This document shows, piece by piece, positions 16,222 to 25,476 of a DNA stretch of 64,000 nucleotides; the stretch's first letter is position 1, and each line of letters begins with the position of its first letter. The notes below the pieces were generated by a model. That model searched no databases. It was not told where the DNA came from and saw nothing but the letters and a program-made list of their open reading frames with translations. A program made the translations under genes and the position numbers. The DNA comes from Marinomonas gallaica (GTDB lineage Bacteria; Pseudomonadota; Gammaproteobacteria; Pseudomonadales; Marinomonadaceae), in assembly GCF_001639745.1 (NCBI RefSeq), contig NZ_LTAX01000016.1, positions 1-64,000 of the forward strand, written 5' to 3'.

Positions 16222-17079
16222 TTAACGTCCGTGAAGGCGTTTTAGGTAACGCCCTTGCCAAATATTGATTGCAAACAGTAAAACCAAAGAGGCGATGAGT
16301 ACCACTGAAGCAATGGCGCTAGCGGCAGGGAAATCGAACTCTTGCAGTCTAACGAAAATCATAAGAGAGGTAATCTCACTGACGTAAGGCATGTTGCCAG
16401 CAATGAAAATCACCGCACCAAATTCCCCTAAACTACGGGTGAACGACAGCGCGACACCCGTGACCAGCGCCGGCCATAGGGACGGCATAATAATACGTTG
16501 AAACACCGACCAGTCAGAGGCTCCCAAGGTAATACCTGCTTCCTCTTCTTCTGGGGAAAGTTCTTCTAGTACCGGCTGCACTGTACGGACCACAAAGGGA
16601 ATGCTGGTAAATGACATGGCGACAATAATGCCCAGTGGCGTGTACGCCACTTTAATGCCCCATTGTGCTAACAGTTCCCCATACCAGCCATTTTCTGCAT
16701 ATAAAGTCGCGAGAGTGATGCCTGCCACCGCTGTCGGTAAAGCAAATGGCAAGTCCACTAACGCATCGAGAATACGCTTACCGGGAAACTCGTAACGCAC
16801 CAGCACCCATGCCAGCAATAAGCCAAATACGCCATTAAATACCGAGGCGATAAGCGCGGCCCAAATAGTCACTTTGTAACTGGCGACCACACGCTCGTCG
16901 GTAATGACGTACCAGTATTCTGACCATCCCATGTCAGCGGTTTGCATCACTAGACCGGTCATCGGTAGTAGCAAAATCAAACTGATAAAAAATAAAGAGC
17001 TGCCAAGACTTAACCCAAAACCGGGAAGTACTCGCTTATGACGAGTTTTAGCGCTGGCAACGCTAAGAGAAGAGGGCAT
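16222..17079 (-). CDS. cysT: Sulfate/thiosulfate ABC permease CysT (CysU)
   Basis: A 285-residue inner-membrane permease with six predicted helices. Its EAA loop is EEEEAGITLGASDWSVFQRI, with SLGEFGAVIFIAGNMPYVSE, the CysT version. It pairs with CysW as the transmembrane channel. The ATG at 17079 has AGGAG about 10 bases upstream and begins a normal CysT N-terminus (MPSSLSVASAKTR); the in-frame ATG at 17109 would add ten atypical residues and overlap the upstream untranslated region. A GC-rich hairpin separates it from sbp. Confidence 0.92.
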   Translation of the reverse strand: MPSSLSVASAKTRHKRVLPGFGLSLGSSLFFISLILLLPMTGLVMQTADMGWSEYWYVITDERVVASYKVTIWAALIASVFNGVFGLLLAWVLVRYEFPGKRILDALVDLPFALPTAVAGITLATLYAENGWYGELLAQWGIKVAYTPLGIIVAMSFTSIPFVVRTVQPVLEELSPEEEEAGITLGASDWSVFQRIIMPSLWPALVTGVALSFTRSLGEFGAVIFIAGNMPYVSEITSLMIFVRLQEFDFPAASAIASVVLIASLVLLFAINIWQGRYLKRLHGR

Positions 17080-17110
17080 TGTTGTCACGCTCCTATAATA
17101 AAAACACAAA

Positions 17111-17133
17111 CGCCGGACGCAATGCGCCCGGCG
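17111..17133 (-). promoter_or_regulatory. Intercistronic hairpin between sbp and cysT
   Basis: CGCCGG (17111-17116) and CCGGCG (17128-17133) enclose a short GCAATGC-like inner stem. It lies 24 bases past the sbp stop and before the cysT ribosome-binding site. It probably stabilises the upstream message so the periplasmic protein is over-produced. Confidence 0.6.
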
Positions 17134-17157
17134 AAAACAGCGAATAAAAGCAGTGAA

Positions 17158-18171
17158 TTAGCGACGCTGTAGTTGGTCTAGCTGCTTACCATTAGCAAAG
17201 ATATCTCTCATGGCATTCGGCCAACCGCCTGCAATCTCTTCAACAGTTAGCAGTTTTACTTCTGGAAAACGATCCGCGACTTCGGCTTTAACTGTGTCAT
17301 TGTGGACACGGTAATTAAAGCTTGCCAATAGACGCTGAGACTCTTCACTGTATAGATAGCTCAAGTATTCAGTCGATACGTCTAAGGTACCGTTCTTCTT
17401 AGCATTACGTTCTACAACCGCTACTGGAAACTCGGCTAGAATTGATGTTTTTGGTACCACCACTTCGTAATCATCCGCACCGTATTGTTGGCGAATGTTG
17501 TTAACCTCTGACTCAAATGTAATCAATACATCGCCGATACCGCGCTCAACAAATGTAGTCGTCGCGCCACGGCCGCCCGTATCAAACACTGAAACATTGC
17601 CTAAAAAGGTTTTTAAGAAGCTGTTTTGTTGTTCTGTTGCATTTTTACCGAACTGATCTTGTGCGTAACCATAGGCCGCAAGATACGTATAACGACCATT
17701 GCCTGATGTTTTAGGGTTCGGGAACACCAAAGCCACATCGTCTTTGACTAAATCGCCCCAGTCATGGATGTTTTTAGGGTTGCCTTTTCGGACAAGAAAT
17801 GCCGTTGTTGAGTAATAGGGCGAGCTATTGTTTGGCAGCTTGCTCTTCCAGTCTTCGGCAACCAATTTGCCTCGATCCGCTAAGATTTGCACATCGGTAA
17901 CTTGGTTAAAGGTGACGACATCGGCAGGCAAGCCTTGAAGGATAGAACGAGCTTGTTTCGACGAACCAGCATGAGATTGTTTGATCTCAACGGTTTGCCC
18001 CGTTTTTTCTTCCCAGTGTTTTTGGAATACTGGGTTATAGGTTGCAAACAATTCGCGCGCAATGTCATAAGACGTATTTAGGATGGTTTGATCCGCAGCG
18101 GATGCATTAACCGCTGAGCCAAGTAGCAAAGCACCCGCTACAGATTTAATCACTTTCAATTTTGATTTCAT
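17158..18171 (-). CDS. sbp: Periplasmic sulfate/thiosulfate-binding protein
   Basis: A 337-residue secreted protein of the Sbp/CysP family. The signal peptide (residues about 1-25) ends NASAADQ. The mature protein opens [14 protein letters not shown] and carries [18 protein letters not shown] and [19 protein letters not shown], which supply the oxyanion-binding residues. Sequence alone does not separate the sulfate (Sbp) from the thiosulfate (CysP) role. It is the first gene of the cysTWA operon. The 18172-18483 gap in front of it is AT-rich; it should hold the operon promoter and CysB control region, but I cannot assign a convincing site. Confidence 0.92.
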   Translation of the reverse strand: MKSKLKVIKSVAGALLLGSAVNASAADQTILNTSYDIARELFATYNPVFQKHWEEKTGQTVEIKQSHAGSSKQARSILQGLPADVVTFNQVTDVQILADRGKLVAEDWKSKLPNNSSPYYSTTAFLVRKGNPKNIHDWGDLVKDDVALVFPNPKTSGNGRYTYLAAYGYAQDQFGKNATEQQNSFLKTFLGNVSVFDTGGRGATTTFVERGIGDVLITFESEVNNIRQQYGADDYEVVVPKTSILAEFPVAVVERNAKKNGTLDVSTEYLSYLYSEESQRLLASFNYRVHNDTVKAEVADRFPEVKLLTVEEIAGGWPNAMRDIFANGKQLDQLQRR

Positions 18172-18483
18172 GGGAAGCCTCTAACGCGCTTGTAATGGTT
18201 GATTGTTGATCAGTAGCTTATTTAAAAGATTTGGTTATTACAATGATGAAAAATGGAAGATTTTGGAATAAAGAAATAAATTTCATTTATCTTCATTATT
18301 AATCGTGTATTAAGCCATACAAGATAGTGCGCAACCCGCATGGATATGGGCGGTTAAGTGTCTTGTGAAAGTGTTTAAGTAAGTGAAATGAAAAAAGTGA
18401 CTTGAGTCGATATTTCAATCATTACGCATAACAGTGGAAGGAAACTCAGTTATAGTCGACTTTATTATCTAGGGGAGCCTGTA

Positions 18484-18570
18484 ATGACACCACAAAAACT
18501 AATTGCCTTGATAGCTATTAAGGTCATAGTGCTGACACTCATTACATTTGCAATTGTTCTATGGGCTTAA
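18484..18570 (+). CDS. Predicted 28-residue single-span membrane peptide
   Basis: The ATG at 18484 is preceded by AGGGGAG with a 6-base gap, an almost ideal ribosome-binding site. It opens a 28-codon frame ending TAA. The peptide starts MTPQKLIALIAIKV and the rest is nearly all hydrophobic (VIVLTLITFAIVLWA), so it would be one transmembrane helix with a short polar N-terminus. I do not recognise a family. It lies between the divergent sbp operon and a convergent AHSA1-domain gene. The evidence is the ribosome-binding site plus the strongly hydrophobic composition; translation is unproven. Confidence 0.5.
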   Translation: MTPQKLIALIAIKVIVLTLITFAIVLWA

Positions 18571-18585
18571 GAGCAACTATTAGAT

Positions 18586-19005
18586 TCAGCTTAGCAAACG
18601 GTTCGTTTCGACGATCTTTTTAAAGTAAGTCATGATGTGGCCATGCTGAGCAGTTTGTTCTATTTCTGGCGCTTTAGGATCGAGCTCGATGGTTTCGATC
18701 ACTTCGGTGCCCTCTAGGCTTTCTTTGAAGTGAATACTTACTTTCCGGCCATCATTAAATCTGTATTCAATCAGCCTAAGTAGCTTTAAACGCTTAAAGA
18801 TACCCTCAAAATCAACGACTTCACTGCCATCTACCCTTTCTATGCGGTAGAAAAACTTGCCGCCTTCATGAAGATCTACCTCAGCTTTAGGGCAGTACCA
18901 ATCGATTGATGCACCGTTCCAGTCTTGCAGTATCGCAGGCGTTGTCCACGCTTCCCAGACAGTTTCGAGCGATGCTTTTATATGTGTTTCTACGGTGATT
19001 TCCAT
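18586..19005 (-). CDS. SRPBCC/AHSA1-domain protein
   Basis: A 139-residue protein of the START-like AHSA1 family. The opening ITVETHIKASLETVWEAWTTPAILQDWNGAS and the later EGGKFFYRIE are typical, and one domain fills the protein. The fold binds hydrophobic ligands; bacterial members have no uniform function. It has no signal peptide. The ATG at 19005 follows AAAGGACACTCAT. It is a single gene, and the 19006-19304 gap upstream shows no clear regulatory feature besides AT-rich sequence. Confidence 0.75.
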   Translation of the reverse strand: MEITVETHIKASLETVWEAWTTPAILQDWNGASIDWYCPKAEVDLHEGGKFFYRIERVDGSEVVDFEGIFKRLKLLRLIEYRFNDGRKVSIHFKESLEGTEVIETIELDPKAPEIEQTAQHGHIMTYFKKIVETNRLLS

Positions 19006-19304
19006 ATGAGTGTCCTTTCTCTAATTCCATGTGTATAGATTTATAGATGAGTTATCAGGCCATGTCGAGGCGTACCTTTCCAGCTCTTTGAAACGAAAGT
19101 GTTGATATTGTGTAAAGTGTCTATCTTTAACTATTAAAAATAATTATAGATCCTCGCTGCATATTGGCCAATGAAGAAATTGTGACTGGCTGGTTATCGC
19201 AGTCTGTTTTGAATCATTGATCGATATGCACTGTGCTAATATTTCTAGAAGTAGTGAAGGTTAGCTAACCTCACTCTTTTTCTAAAGGATTGGCTAGGAG
19301 TCCC

Positions 19305-19697
19305 ATGAGCATAAAAAAAATACTAATAATGGCCTGCGTCTGCGTTGGTCTTACAGCCTGTTCTGGGGGGCTTCTTAGTCGCGATGATGCCAAAGGATTT
19401 TCTCAACAAGGCAAAGCCAGTTTTTATGCAGATAAATTTCAAGGTCGTCTTACCGCCAATGGTGAACGGTTTAATCAACGAGCCCAAACCGCAGCCCATA
19501 AACGCTTGCCTTTTGGCGCTAAAGTACGTGTAACCAACATTGCTAACAATAAAAGCACAGTCGTCCGTATTAACGATCGAGGGCCGTTTGTCAGTGGACG
19601 AGTCATCGATCTGAGTAAATCCGCTTTCCGCCATATTGGCAATACACGTCAGGGTGTAATAGACGTCAAAATAGAAGTTCTGGATAATGGGGCATAA
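19305..19697 (+). CDS. RlpA-like septal lipoprotein (no SPOR domain)
   Basis: A 130-residue lipoprotein. The signal ends in lipobox LTAC, with the lipidated Cys near residue 19. A double-psi beta-barrel fills the rest: [39 protein letters not shown] and [22 protein letters not shown], which holds the catalytic Asp of RlpA lytic transglycosylases. Full-length RlpA adds a C-terminal SPOR domain, absent here, so this is the short form and may not be targeted to the septum. The ATG at 19305 follows AGGAGTCCC. It stands alone. Confidence 0.8.
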   Translation: MSIKKILIMACVCVGLTACSGGLLSRDDAKGFSQQGKASFYADKFQGRLTANGERFNQRAQTAAHKRLPFGAKVRVTNIANNKSTVVRINDRGPFVSGRVIDLSKSAFRHIGNTRQGVIDVKIEVLDNGA

Positions 19698-19712
19698 AAA
19701 TCTAATATAATT

Positions 19713-19749
19713 TACCGTTTCCCTAATAAGTTTCTTTAGGGGGTATTTT
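19713..19749 (+). terminator. Weak terminator-like hairpin after the rlpA-like gene
   Basis: TACC...CCCTAA (19713-19726) can pair with TTTAGGG...GGTA (19735-19745), followed by TTTTC. The pairing is imperfect. The rest of the 19698-20039 gap is AT-rich and I see nothing else in it. Confidence 0.35.
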
Positions 19750-20039
19750 CTATAAATGGATCAATTTAATTGTTCATAGTTTCACTTACTCTATTTTTAA
19801 TGCGTTTATTCTAAAGCAATCAACTCCTTCGTTAGTCTTATATAGGCGCCTTCGATAAAACACATTGTGTATCTCTGACTTTATGCTAATTTATTCTAAG
19901 CATTAATAGACGTAGTCATCTTGAAATTTGGCTAAGACTATATCCTGCATACTCAGTATCAGCGTTGTTTGTTTTACTTTGAATTAATGTAATGGACTTA
20001 AGAGCGTCATATTTAATAATTACCGTAAGGACGACAAAT

Positions 20040-22019
20040 ATGCTCACATTTAAACGAAAGTTATTACTTGGCTTTGGGGTCCTAGTTGCCCTACTGGTTA
20101 TTGTTGGCCTCATTGCCTTTAGTGGTATCTCTAGCTCATCCAAAGATTTTGATCATTACCGTCAGCTAGCGCGTTCTACGAAAGCTGCGAATGAGGTGCA
20201 AGGCAATCTGCTGATGATGCGTATGTATGTCAAAGATTATTTAATCACCTCGGAGTTATCCGATCAGCAAGGCTTTGCTAGTTATCTGGAAGAAACACGG
20301 AAGGATTTATTACGCGCCAAAGAAGCAATAGCGGAGCCTGCTTTTGTGCAAATTTTAGATCGACAAATGGCCACTTTGAACCAGTACTCACAAGGCTTCG
20401 ATAAAGTGGTGAAGGATACCAGTACGTTTGATCAAGTCTTAGATAATGTCCTATCTGTGAAAGGAGCTGAGCTTGAGAAGCTTCTCACTAAGCTGCTGCA
20501 ATCAGAGCGTGACAAGGGTGACGAAGTAGCGGTCTATCAGTTGTCGATGGCTATGCGTAATGTCCTACTAGGGCGCTTGTATGTGCTGAAATATGTTGAC
20601 TCGATCAGCACCAATGATGCGGCGCGGGTGAACGAGGAGTTTGCTTACGCTGATAAATTGCTGACGACTTTGATTCAAGACGCTTCAGATAGCGAGTTGA
20701 AACAGGATTTGCAAACAGCCGATGGGCTGTTGAATGACTACATAGAAGGGGTCGCTGCTTTAATACAAGCGGGGAGTTCGCGTCAGGAAGTCGTGGATCA
20801 GCAGCTAGATGTACTAGGGCCTCAGATCGCAGCAGAGCTGAATGATCTGATTGAGCAGGAGGCTATGTTACAAGATGCTCTTGGACCGCAAGTCGAGCAA
20901 AAAAATCATCTGATAGTCATGGCGATTCTTGCCTGTGTGTTGGTCTCAATCGCTATCGGTATAGGAACCGCATGGGCGATTCTGCGTTCTACACAAAAGC
21001 AATTAGGTGGTGATCCAGCCTATGTTTCTGGTATTGCGAAGACCGTGGCAGAAGGCGACTTGAGCATTGACTTACCGCCATCAACGGCATCACCTGATAG
21101 CTTGTATGCGAATATTCGTCAGATGGTCTCGTCTTTGCAAACCAAAGCCAATCTCGCACAGAAAATTGCTGATGGAGATTTAACAGTTCAAGTGAGCCTT
21201 GCCTCTGACAAAGACGTGTTAGGGCAGGCACTGCAAGTAATGGTGGAGCGGTTACGACACGTGTTGTCTGAAGTGCAATTGGCAGGGGAGCAAATTGCCG
21301 CAGGCAGTTCACAGGTATCGACGTTCAGTCAATCTTTAGCGGAAGGAGCGACGCATCAAAAAGATAGCCTAGAATCGATTGCATCAGCTTTGGAACAGTT
21401 GTCATCACAAACACGACAAAATGCAGACAGTGCTTCAGAAGCCAATAGCCTTGCTGAAGAAGCGCAGAAGTCGGTCTCTCAAGGGCAATCGCATATGGAA
21501 GAGATGATGCTTTCTATGAATGAGATCAAAGATGCGGGTGATCAAATCAGTGATTTCATTAAAACGATTGATGAAATCGCAGAGCAAACCAATTTGCTAG
21601 CACTCAATGCGGCCATTGAAGCCGCTCGAGCAGGGGAGCAAGGACGAGGTTTTGCCGTGGTGGCCGATGAAGTACGCAGCTTGGCTTCCCGTAGTACACA
21701 AGCGGCTGAAGAAACATCGAAACTGATACACCTATCTGAAAGCAAAACAAAGAAAGGTGCTGAAATCGCCGAAAACACCGCTAAAGCACTGAACTCCATT
21801 TTTGATAGCATCAACCAAACCTCTAGCTTAGTCGCAACCATATCATCGGCTAGCAACGAGCAAGCACAAGCCGTTGATGAGGTGTCCCGTGGAGTCACGG
21901 AAGTAGATGGCGTCGTCCAAACGAATGCATCGGCTTCTGTAGAAGGTGCTGCCGCTGCTGAGGAGCTAAGCGGTCAAACACGTTCATTATCGGATATGAT
22001 GCGACAGTTTAAATTTTAA
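20040..22019 (+). CDS. Methyl-accepting chemotaxis protein
   Basis: A 659-residue chemoreceptor. There is a transmembrane segment near residues 10-32 and a second near 293-315. Between them lies a ~250-residue all-helical periplasmic sensor, whose length fits a helical bimodular (HBM) type better than a four-helix bundle. A HAMP region follows, then the signalling hairpin with the invariant tip [32 protein letters not shown] (written here only as its start, [16 protein letters not shown], about residue 518). It reports ligand binding to CheA/CheW. The ligand is unknown; HBM receptors often sense organic acids or polyamines. The ATG at 20040 has AAGGA 8 bases upstream. Confidence 0.9.
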   Translation: MLTFKRKLLLGFGVLVALLVIVGLIAFSGISSSSKDFDHYRQLARSTKAANEVQGNLLMMRMYVKDYLITSELSDQQGFASYLEETRKDLLRAKEAIAEPAFVQILDRQMATLNQYSQGFDKVVKDTSTFDQVLDNVLSVKGAELEKLLTKLLQSERDKGDEVAVYQLSMAMRNVLLGRLYVLKYVDSISTNDAARVNEEFAYADKLLTTLIQDASDSELKQDLQTADGLLNDYIEGVAALIQAGSSRQEVVDQQLDVLGPQIAAELNDLIEQEAMLQDALGPQVEQKNHLIVMAILACVLVSIAIGIGTAWAILRSTQKQLGGDPAYVSGIAKTVAEGDLSIDLPPSTASPDSLYANIRQMVSSLQTKANLAQKIADGDLTVQVSLASDKDVLGQALQVMVERLRHVLSEVQLAGEQIAAGSSQVSTFSQSLAEGATHQKDSLESIASALEQLSSQTRQNADSASEANSLAEEAQKSVSQGQSHMEEMMLSMNEIKDAGDQISDFIKTIDEIAEQTNLLALNAAIEAARAGEQGRGFAVVADEVRSLASRSTQAAEETSKLIHLSESKTKKGAEIAENTAKALNSIFDSINQTSSLVATISSASNEQAQAVDEVSRGVTEVDGVVQTNASASVEGAAAAEELSGQTRSLSDMMRQFKF

Positions 22020-22046
22020 CGGCTAACTCTATCGGTTCACGTTTTC

Positions 22047-22085
22047 AGCCTCTTCTACTGACAGTGGAAGAGGCTTTCTTTGTTT
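22047..22085 (+). terminator. Terminator after the chemoreceptor gene
   Basis: AGCCTCTTC (22047-22055) pairs with GAAGAGGCT (22067-22075), followed by a T-rich run. Confidence 0.8.
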
Positions 22086-22240
22086 TGGTTAATCTCACCC
22101 TTGTAAGAGCGTGGTAAAGTTTATTGAGAGGCGATCAGATATTCGATTACAGTACACTGCTTGAATGGCATTCCTTTGAAATTCGGGCTGTTTGAAACAT
22201 TGATTAGGTGGGTATTATCCATTCAGGCTAGGAATAAACC

Positions 22241-22870
22241 GTGGTAAAACATAAAGGCAAACGCGTCGGGAACCGTAAAAAAGCCACTCCGCCGAAACAA
22301 CCCTATGCTATTAACTATCCTCTACTCAAGAATCTTGCATTTTTTCTACCGTTTCTAAGCATTGCGATCAAAGTGATTTTAGGGAATAACTTCGTGACAG
22401 AAAAAGAGGTTCTTGATGTGGCCTTTTGGATTTCTGCCTTAGTTACACTCGCTGCACTCTGTTTATTTTACGCCTTAGCAAGTCTTAATTTACTTTACCC
22501 TAAGCCAAACTTCTCAAGTGATTCAGCGCTATGGAAAAGCGTAAAGCTGCTTGGTTATGGATTAAGTCTATTTTGTATTATTTGGCCTTGCCTGTCCTCT
22601 ACAGGTCCAATGCTGTTTACCTTGAGCACGAATACGATTAAAGAAACGCTCGTTGTGGCTGAAAAGTCCACTCGAACCACCACCCGTGGCTGCAAATGGT
22701 TCATCAGAGGTAAAGGGTCATTACAGCACTTTATGCACTGCATCAGTCATGAAGAGTATTTCTATTTGCCTCAAGCGCCTGTCTTAGTCAGCATCGACGC
22801 GGCCCATTCTCAGTTTGGCTATTTTGTCGTCGATTATAATCATCTAGTTGGCACCATCGAGTCTAGATGA
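22241..22870 (+). CDS. Hypothetical membrane protein
   Basis: A 209-residue protein of unknown family. A basic, lysine-rich N-terminus (about 18 residues) precedes three hydrophobic stretches near residues 28-47, 62-83 and 104-124. A C-terminal extramembrane domain of about 85 residues follows and contains the Cys-bearing segments TTTRGCKWFIRGKG and HFMHCISHEEYFYLP. I predict GTG as start, with AGGA 8 bases upstream. It is monocistronic between a chemoreceptor and the trp operon. No function can be proposed. Confidence 0.6.
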   Translation: MVKHKGKRVGNRKKATPPKQPYAINYPLLKNLAFFLPFLSIAIKVILGNNFVTEKEVLDVAFWISALVTLAALCLFYALASLNLLYPKPNFSSDSALWKSVKLLGYGLSLFCIIWPCLSSTGPMLFTLSTNTIKETLVVAEKSTRTTTRGCKWFIRGKGSLQHFMHCISHEEYFYLPQAPVLVSIDAAHSQFGYFVVDYNHLVGTIESR

Positions 22871-23094
22871 TCTCAAAACATTAGATTAAGAGACTGGGTT
22901 GTTTCTTTAAGAGCACGCTTACTTTTCGATCATGGGGTGACTTCGAAAGATTTTCTTCCTTTTTGACGTCTTCTCCGGGTCTTGGTGAATGCAAAACAAA
23001 AGCCCATTGTTTTTTTGCCTGCAAGAAGTGTACGTCGAAAAAATATTTTGAAAAATAAGTGTGTAGTATTGCGTCTAGGAATGAAAAAATATAA

Positions 23095-23114
23095 CGTACT
23101 AGTACATTGATACG
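23095..23114. promoter_or_regulatory. Candidate TrpR operator
   Basis: CGTACTAGTACATTGATACG matches 15 of 20 positions of the E. coli-type operator CGTACTAGTTAACTAGTACG, with one half site (GTACTAGT) intact. It lies 15 bp before the trpR start and next to a TATAAC -10-like element. This suggests TrpR represses its own operon, trpR-trpE-trpG. I see no leader peptide or attenuator in 22871-23094. Confidence 0.65.
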
Positions 23115-23129
23115 TCAAGGTACGCCTTT

Positions 23130-23363
23130 GTGCAGAATTTGATTCATTACTTTTTAGACACACCTCATTCTGAAGCGATGAAAAAGAAGCTGAATGCTTT
23201 GCTGACGCCGACTGAAATCAGCGAAATGCAGCGTCGTTTGCAGATTTTTGAACTGTTAGAACAAGGTGTGTCACAACGCGAAATTGCCAAACAGCTAGGT
23301 GTGGGGATTGCGACCGTAACTCGCGGTTCCCGCGCTTTAAAGGAATTAAAAGATCATGAGTAA
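23130..23363 (+). CDS. trpR: Trp operon repressor, short form
   Basis: A 77-residue protein matching the DNA-binding core of TrpR: LLTPTEISEMQRRLQIFELLEQ aligns with E. coli [20 protein letters not shown] (only the first 20 given), and VSQREIAKQLGVGIATVTRGS is the tryptophan-sensing helix-turn-helix. E. coli TrpR has 108 residues; here the N-terminal arm and the last helix are shorter. With L-tryptophan bound it should repress at the operator just upstream. GTG is the start, with AAGG about 10 bases before it. The stop overlaps trpE by 8 bases, so the two are translationally coupled. Confidence 0.85.
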   Translation: MQNLIHYFLDTPHSEAMKKKLNALLTPTEISEMQRRLQIFELLEQGVSQREIAKQLGVGIATVTRGSRALKELKDHE

Positions 23364-24741
23364 CCTTCCGCCACGCATCGAGTTGCCACGTAAGCCTAAA
23401 TACGTGACTATCAGCTCGGACTGTGACTTTTTCGACATGTTTAAAAAAGTCGAAAAGCAATTTTCCAACTGCTTTATGTTGGAGTCTCTGGGTGAAGAGA
23501 GTTATATCTCGCGTCACTCTATCATTGGTTTCGATCCGGAGAAATTGTTGTGGGCAGAAGGGAAGACTTTGTTCATACAAGAGCGCGATGGTGCGACACA
23601 ATCTTATGAATCCGATAACCCTTATTACTTACTGCGCAGCATTGTGCCGCAGAATATTATCTCGCGCGGTTATGCGGGAGGGTTAACGGGCTACATTGGC
23701 TATGATGCGATGAATTACTTTGAGCCAACGCTGAATCTGCAAACCAGCGATATGTTCGACGGCTTCCGTTTTGGTTTGTACAAAGATGGCTTGATCTTGG
23801 ACAAGATGACGGGGCAAGTTTTCTACTTCTACTACGATCAAGACCGATCAGAGTTAGTGCAGTCTTTATTGGATGCACCGGTTCCTGTCAATGGTTCGTT
23901 GGTCGTGACGCCAGCTGGGGAATCAATGACTCGTGAAGAGCATGCGCAAGCCGTCGCGAAAGTAAAGCAAGACATTATCGACGGTAAGATATTCCAAACC
24001 GAAGTGGGCTTTAAAAAGTGGTTCGACCTAGAGGGCGATACCATCGCTATCTACGAGCAAATGCGCATCATTAACCCATCGCCACAGATGTATTACCTAA
24101 AGTTCGGTGAGCAAAAAGTGATTGGCGCCAGTCCTGAACTGCTGTTCCGTCTGCGTCAAGGTGAGATGGAAACCTTCCCATTAGCGGGCACGGCAAAACG
24201 GGGTGTGGATGAAAAAGAAGACGTCGCCTTGGCCCGTGCCTTGTTGAATGATCCGAAAGAGATTGCTGAACACAATATGATTGTGGATCTGCATCGTAAC
24301 GATATCGGACGTGTGGCACGCTTTGGTACGGTCAAAGTACGTTCTTTAATGGACATCAAGCGCTTTAGTCACGTTCAGCATATTTCCAGTGAAATTGTCG
24401 GCATTATCGCCGACGATCAAGATATGTTCTCTGCCCTAGCAAGCAATTTTCCAGCGGGGACTCTGACCGGCGCTCCGAAGATCGAGTCGATGAAAATTAT
24501 TGATGACATGGAAAGTGATGGCCGCGGTCCTTATGGCGGTGCGGTTGGACAGTTTTCCTTCAATGGTGATTGTCATTTCGCGATTCCGATTCGTACGGTA
24601 TTCGCTAGGGGTAATAAAGCTTACGTACAAACGTGTGGTGGCAATGTATATGACTCCAACGCCGCCGGAGAGTACGAAGAAATTCAACGTAAATTTGCTG
24701 GCACCAAGCGTGTGCTAGATCAATTCGCTCCCGTGCAGTAA
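23356..24741 (+). CDS. trpE: Anthranilate synthase component I
   Basis: A 461-residue chorismate-binding enzyme that makes anthranilate from chorismate with ammonia from TrpG. Conserved blocks are present: GASPELLFRL, FPLAGTAKRG, EIAEHNMIVDLHRNDIGRVA, FPAGTLTGAPK, RGPYGGAVGQFSF and the TCGGNVYDSNAAGEYEEIQRK end. Two features are unusual for a proteobacterial TrpE: it is short (about 460 against about 500 or more), and the usual GDIFQVVLSQ segment reads GKIFQTEVGFKKWF. It may be a divergent TrpE lineage; a PabB role (4-amino-4-deoxychorismate) is the main alternative. The overlap with trpR and linkage to trpG favour TrpE. Confidence 0.8.
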   Translation: MSNLPPRIELPRKPKYVTISSDCDFFDMFKKVEKQFSNCFMLESLGEESYISRHSIIGFDPEKLLWAEGKTLFIQERDGATQSYESDNPYYLLRSIVPQNIISRGYAGGLTGYIGYDAMNYFEPTLNLQTSDMFDGFRFGLYKDGLILDKMTGQVFYFYYDQDRSELVQSLLDAPVPVNGSLVVTPAGESMTREEHAQAVAKVKQDIIDGKIFQTEVGFKKWFDLEGDTIAIYEQMRIINPSPQMYYLKFGEQKVIGASPELLFRLRQGEMETFPLAGTAKRGVDEKEDVALARALLNDPKEIAEHNMIVDLHRNDIGRVARFGTVKVRSLMDIKRFSHVQHISSEIVGIIADDQDMFSALASNFPAGTLTGAPKIESMKIIDDMESDGRGPYGGAVGQFSFNGDCHFAIPIRTVFARGNKAYVQTCGGNVYDSNAAGEYEEIQRKFAGTKRVLDQFAPVQ

Positions 24742-24752
24742 GGGCTTAGCAG

Positions 24753-25415
24753 ATGAAAGTGTTAATTATTGATAACTATGATTCATTTACCTATAACCTT
24801 TACCAATACATTGGCGAAGTCCTAATGGCTGCGCAAAGCCAAGGTAAGTTGGATCGTTTTGATGTAGTGGTGAAGCGTAATAACGAAGTGAGCTTGGCGG
24901 ATGTTGAAGCGCTCCATCCAGATCGTATTATTATTTCTCCAGGCCCCGGGTCGCCAGACGATGAAGCCTACTTCGGTGTCTGTGCTGAGGTGATTCGCGA
25001 GTTGGGCAAAACCATTCCATTGATGGGGGTTTGCTTGGGTATGCAGGGTATTTGTCACGTATTTGGTGGCAAGGTGGTCAAAGCCCATGTGCCCATGCAC
25101 GGTAAAGTCAGCCCAATTAGTCATAACGCGGAAGGCATTTTCCATGATATTCCAGATCAGCTGGAAATTATGCGCTACCACTCATTGATGGCCGAGCCTG
25201 AAAGCTTGCCAGAGTGCTTAGAAGTGACGTCTGCGGTTGGAGATCTAAAGGTCGAAGACTTTGCTAACCATAAAGTGATTCACCAAGGTGGGGATTACGA
25301 AATCATGGGTGTGCGTCACAAGGACTACCCGATCCAAGGGATTCAATTCCATCCGGAGTCCTTTGCGACCGAAGGCGGCCGAGATTTGATTAAGAACTTT
25401 TTGTTTCAGATGTGA
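24753..25415 (+). CDS. trpG: Anthranilate synthase glutamine amidotransferase
   Basis: A 220-residue class I glutamine amidotransferase giving ammonia to TrpE. The opening LIIDNYDSFTYNLYQYIGE is typical. The oxyanion motif SPGPGSPDDE, the catalytic Cys of GVCLGMQGICHVFGG, and the His-Glu pair of IQFHPESFATEGGRD are all intact. The protein is about 25 residues longer than many TrpG/PabA proteins. It starts 11 bases after trpE, and the operon ends at a strong hairpin at 25449. The rest of the trp pathway is not in the window. Confidence 0.88.
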   Translation: MKVLIIDNYDSFTYNLYQYIGEVLMAAQSQGKLDRFDVVVKRNNEVSLADVEALHPDRIIISPGPGSPDDEAYFGVCAEVIRELGKTIPLMGVCLGMQGICHVFGGKVVKAHVPMHGKVSPISHNAEGIFHDIPDQLEIMRYHSLMAEPESLPECLEVTSAVGDLKVEDFANHKVIHQGGDYEIMGVRHKDYPIQGIQFHPESFATEGGRDLIKNFLFQM

Positions 25416-25448
25416 AAAGTAAATGTAGACAGCTAATGTGATACGACT

Positions 25449-25474
25449 AAAGCCCAGCTCTAATGCTGGGCTTT
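25449..25474. terminator. Bidirectional terminator, trpG / toxin gene
   Basis: AAAGCCCAGC-TCTAAT-GCTGGGCTTT, a perfect 10-bp stem between convergent genes. The stem resembles the one at 27274-27299. Confidence 0.85.
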
Positions 25475-25476
25475 GC

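Noticed and set aside
18172-18483. CysB boxes before sbp
   Set aside because: Some TTATTCC-like sequence is present, but none is convincing against the AT-rich background.
19698-20039. FliA (sigma-28) promoter before the chemoreceptor gene
   Set aside because: GCCTTCGATAA near 19850 resembles a -10 but no TAAA -35 lies at the required spacing.
22930-23163. A minus-strand frame before trpR, basic and Phe/Arg rich
   Set aside because: It crosses the trpR start and operator, has low-complexity composition and no ribosome-binding site.
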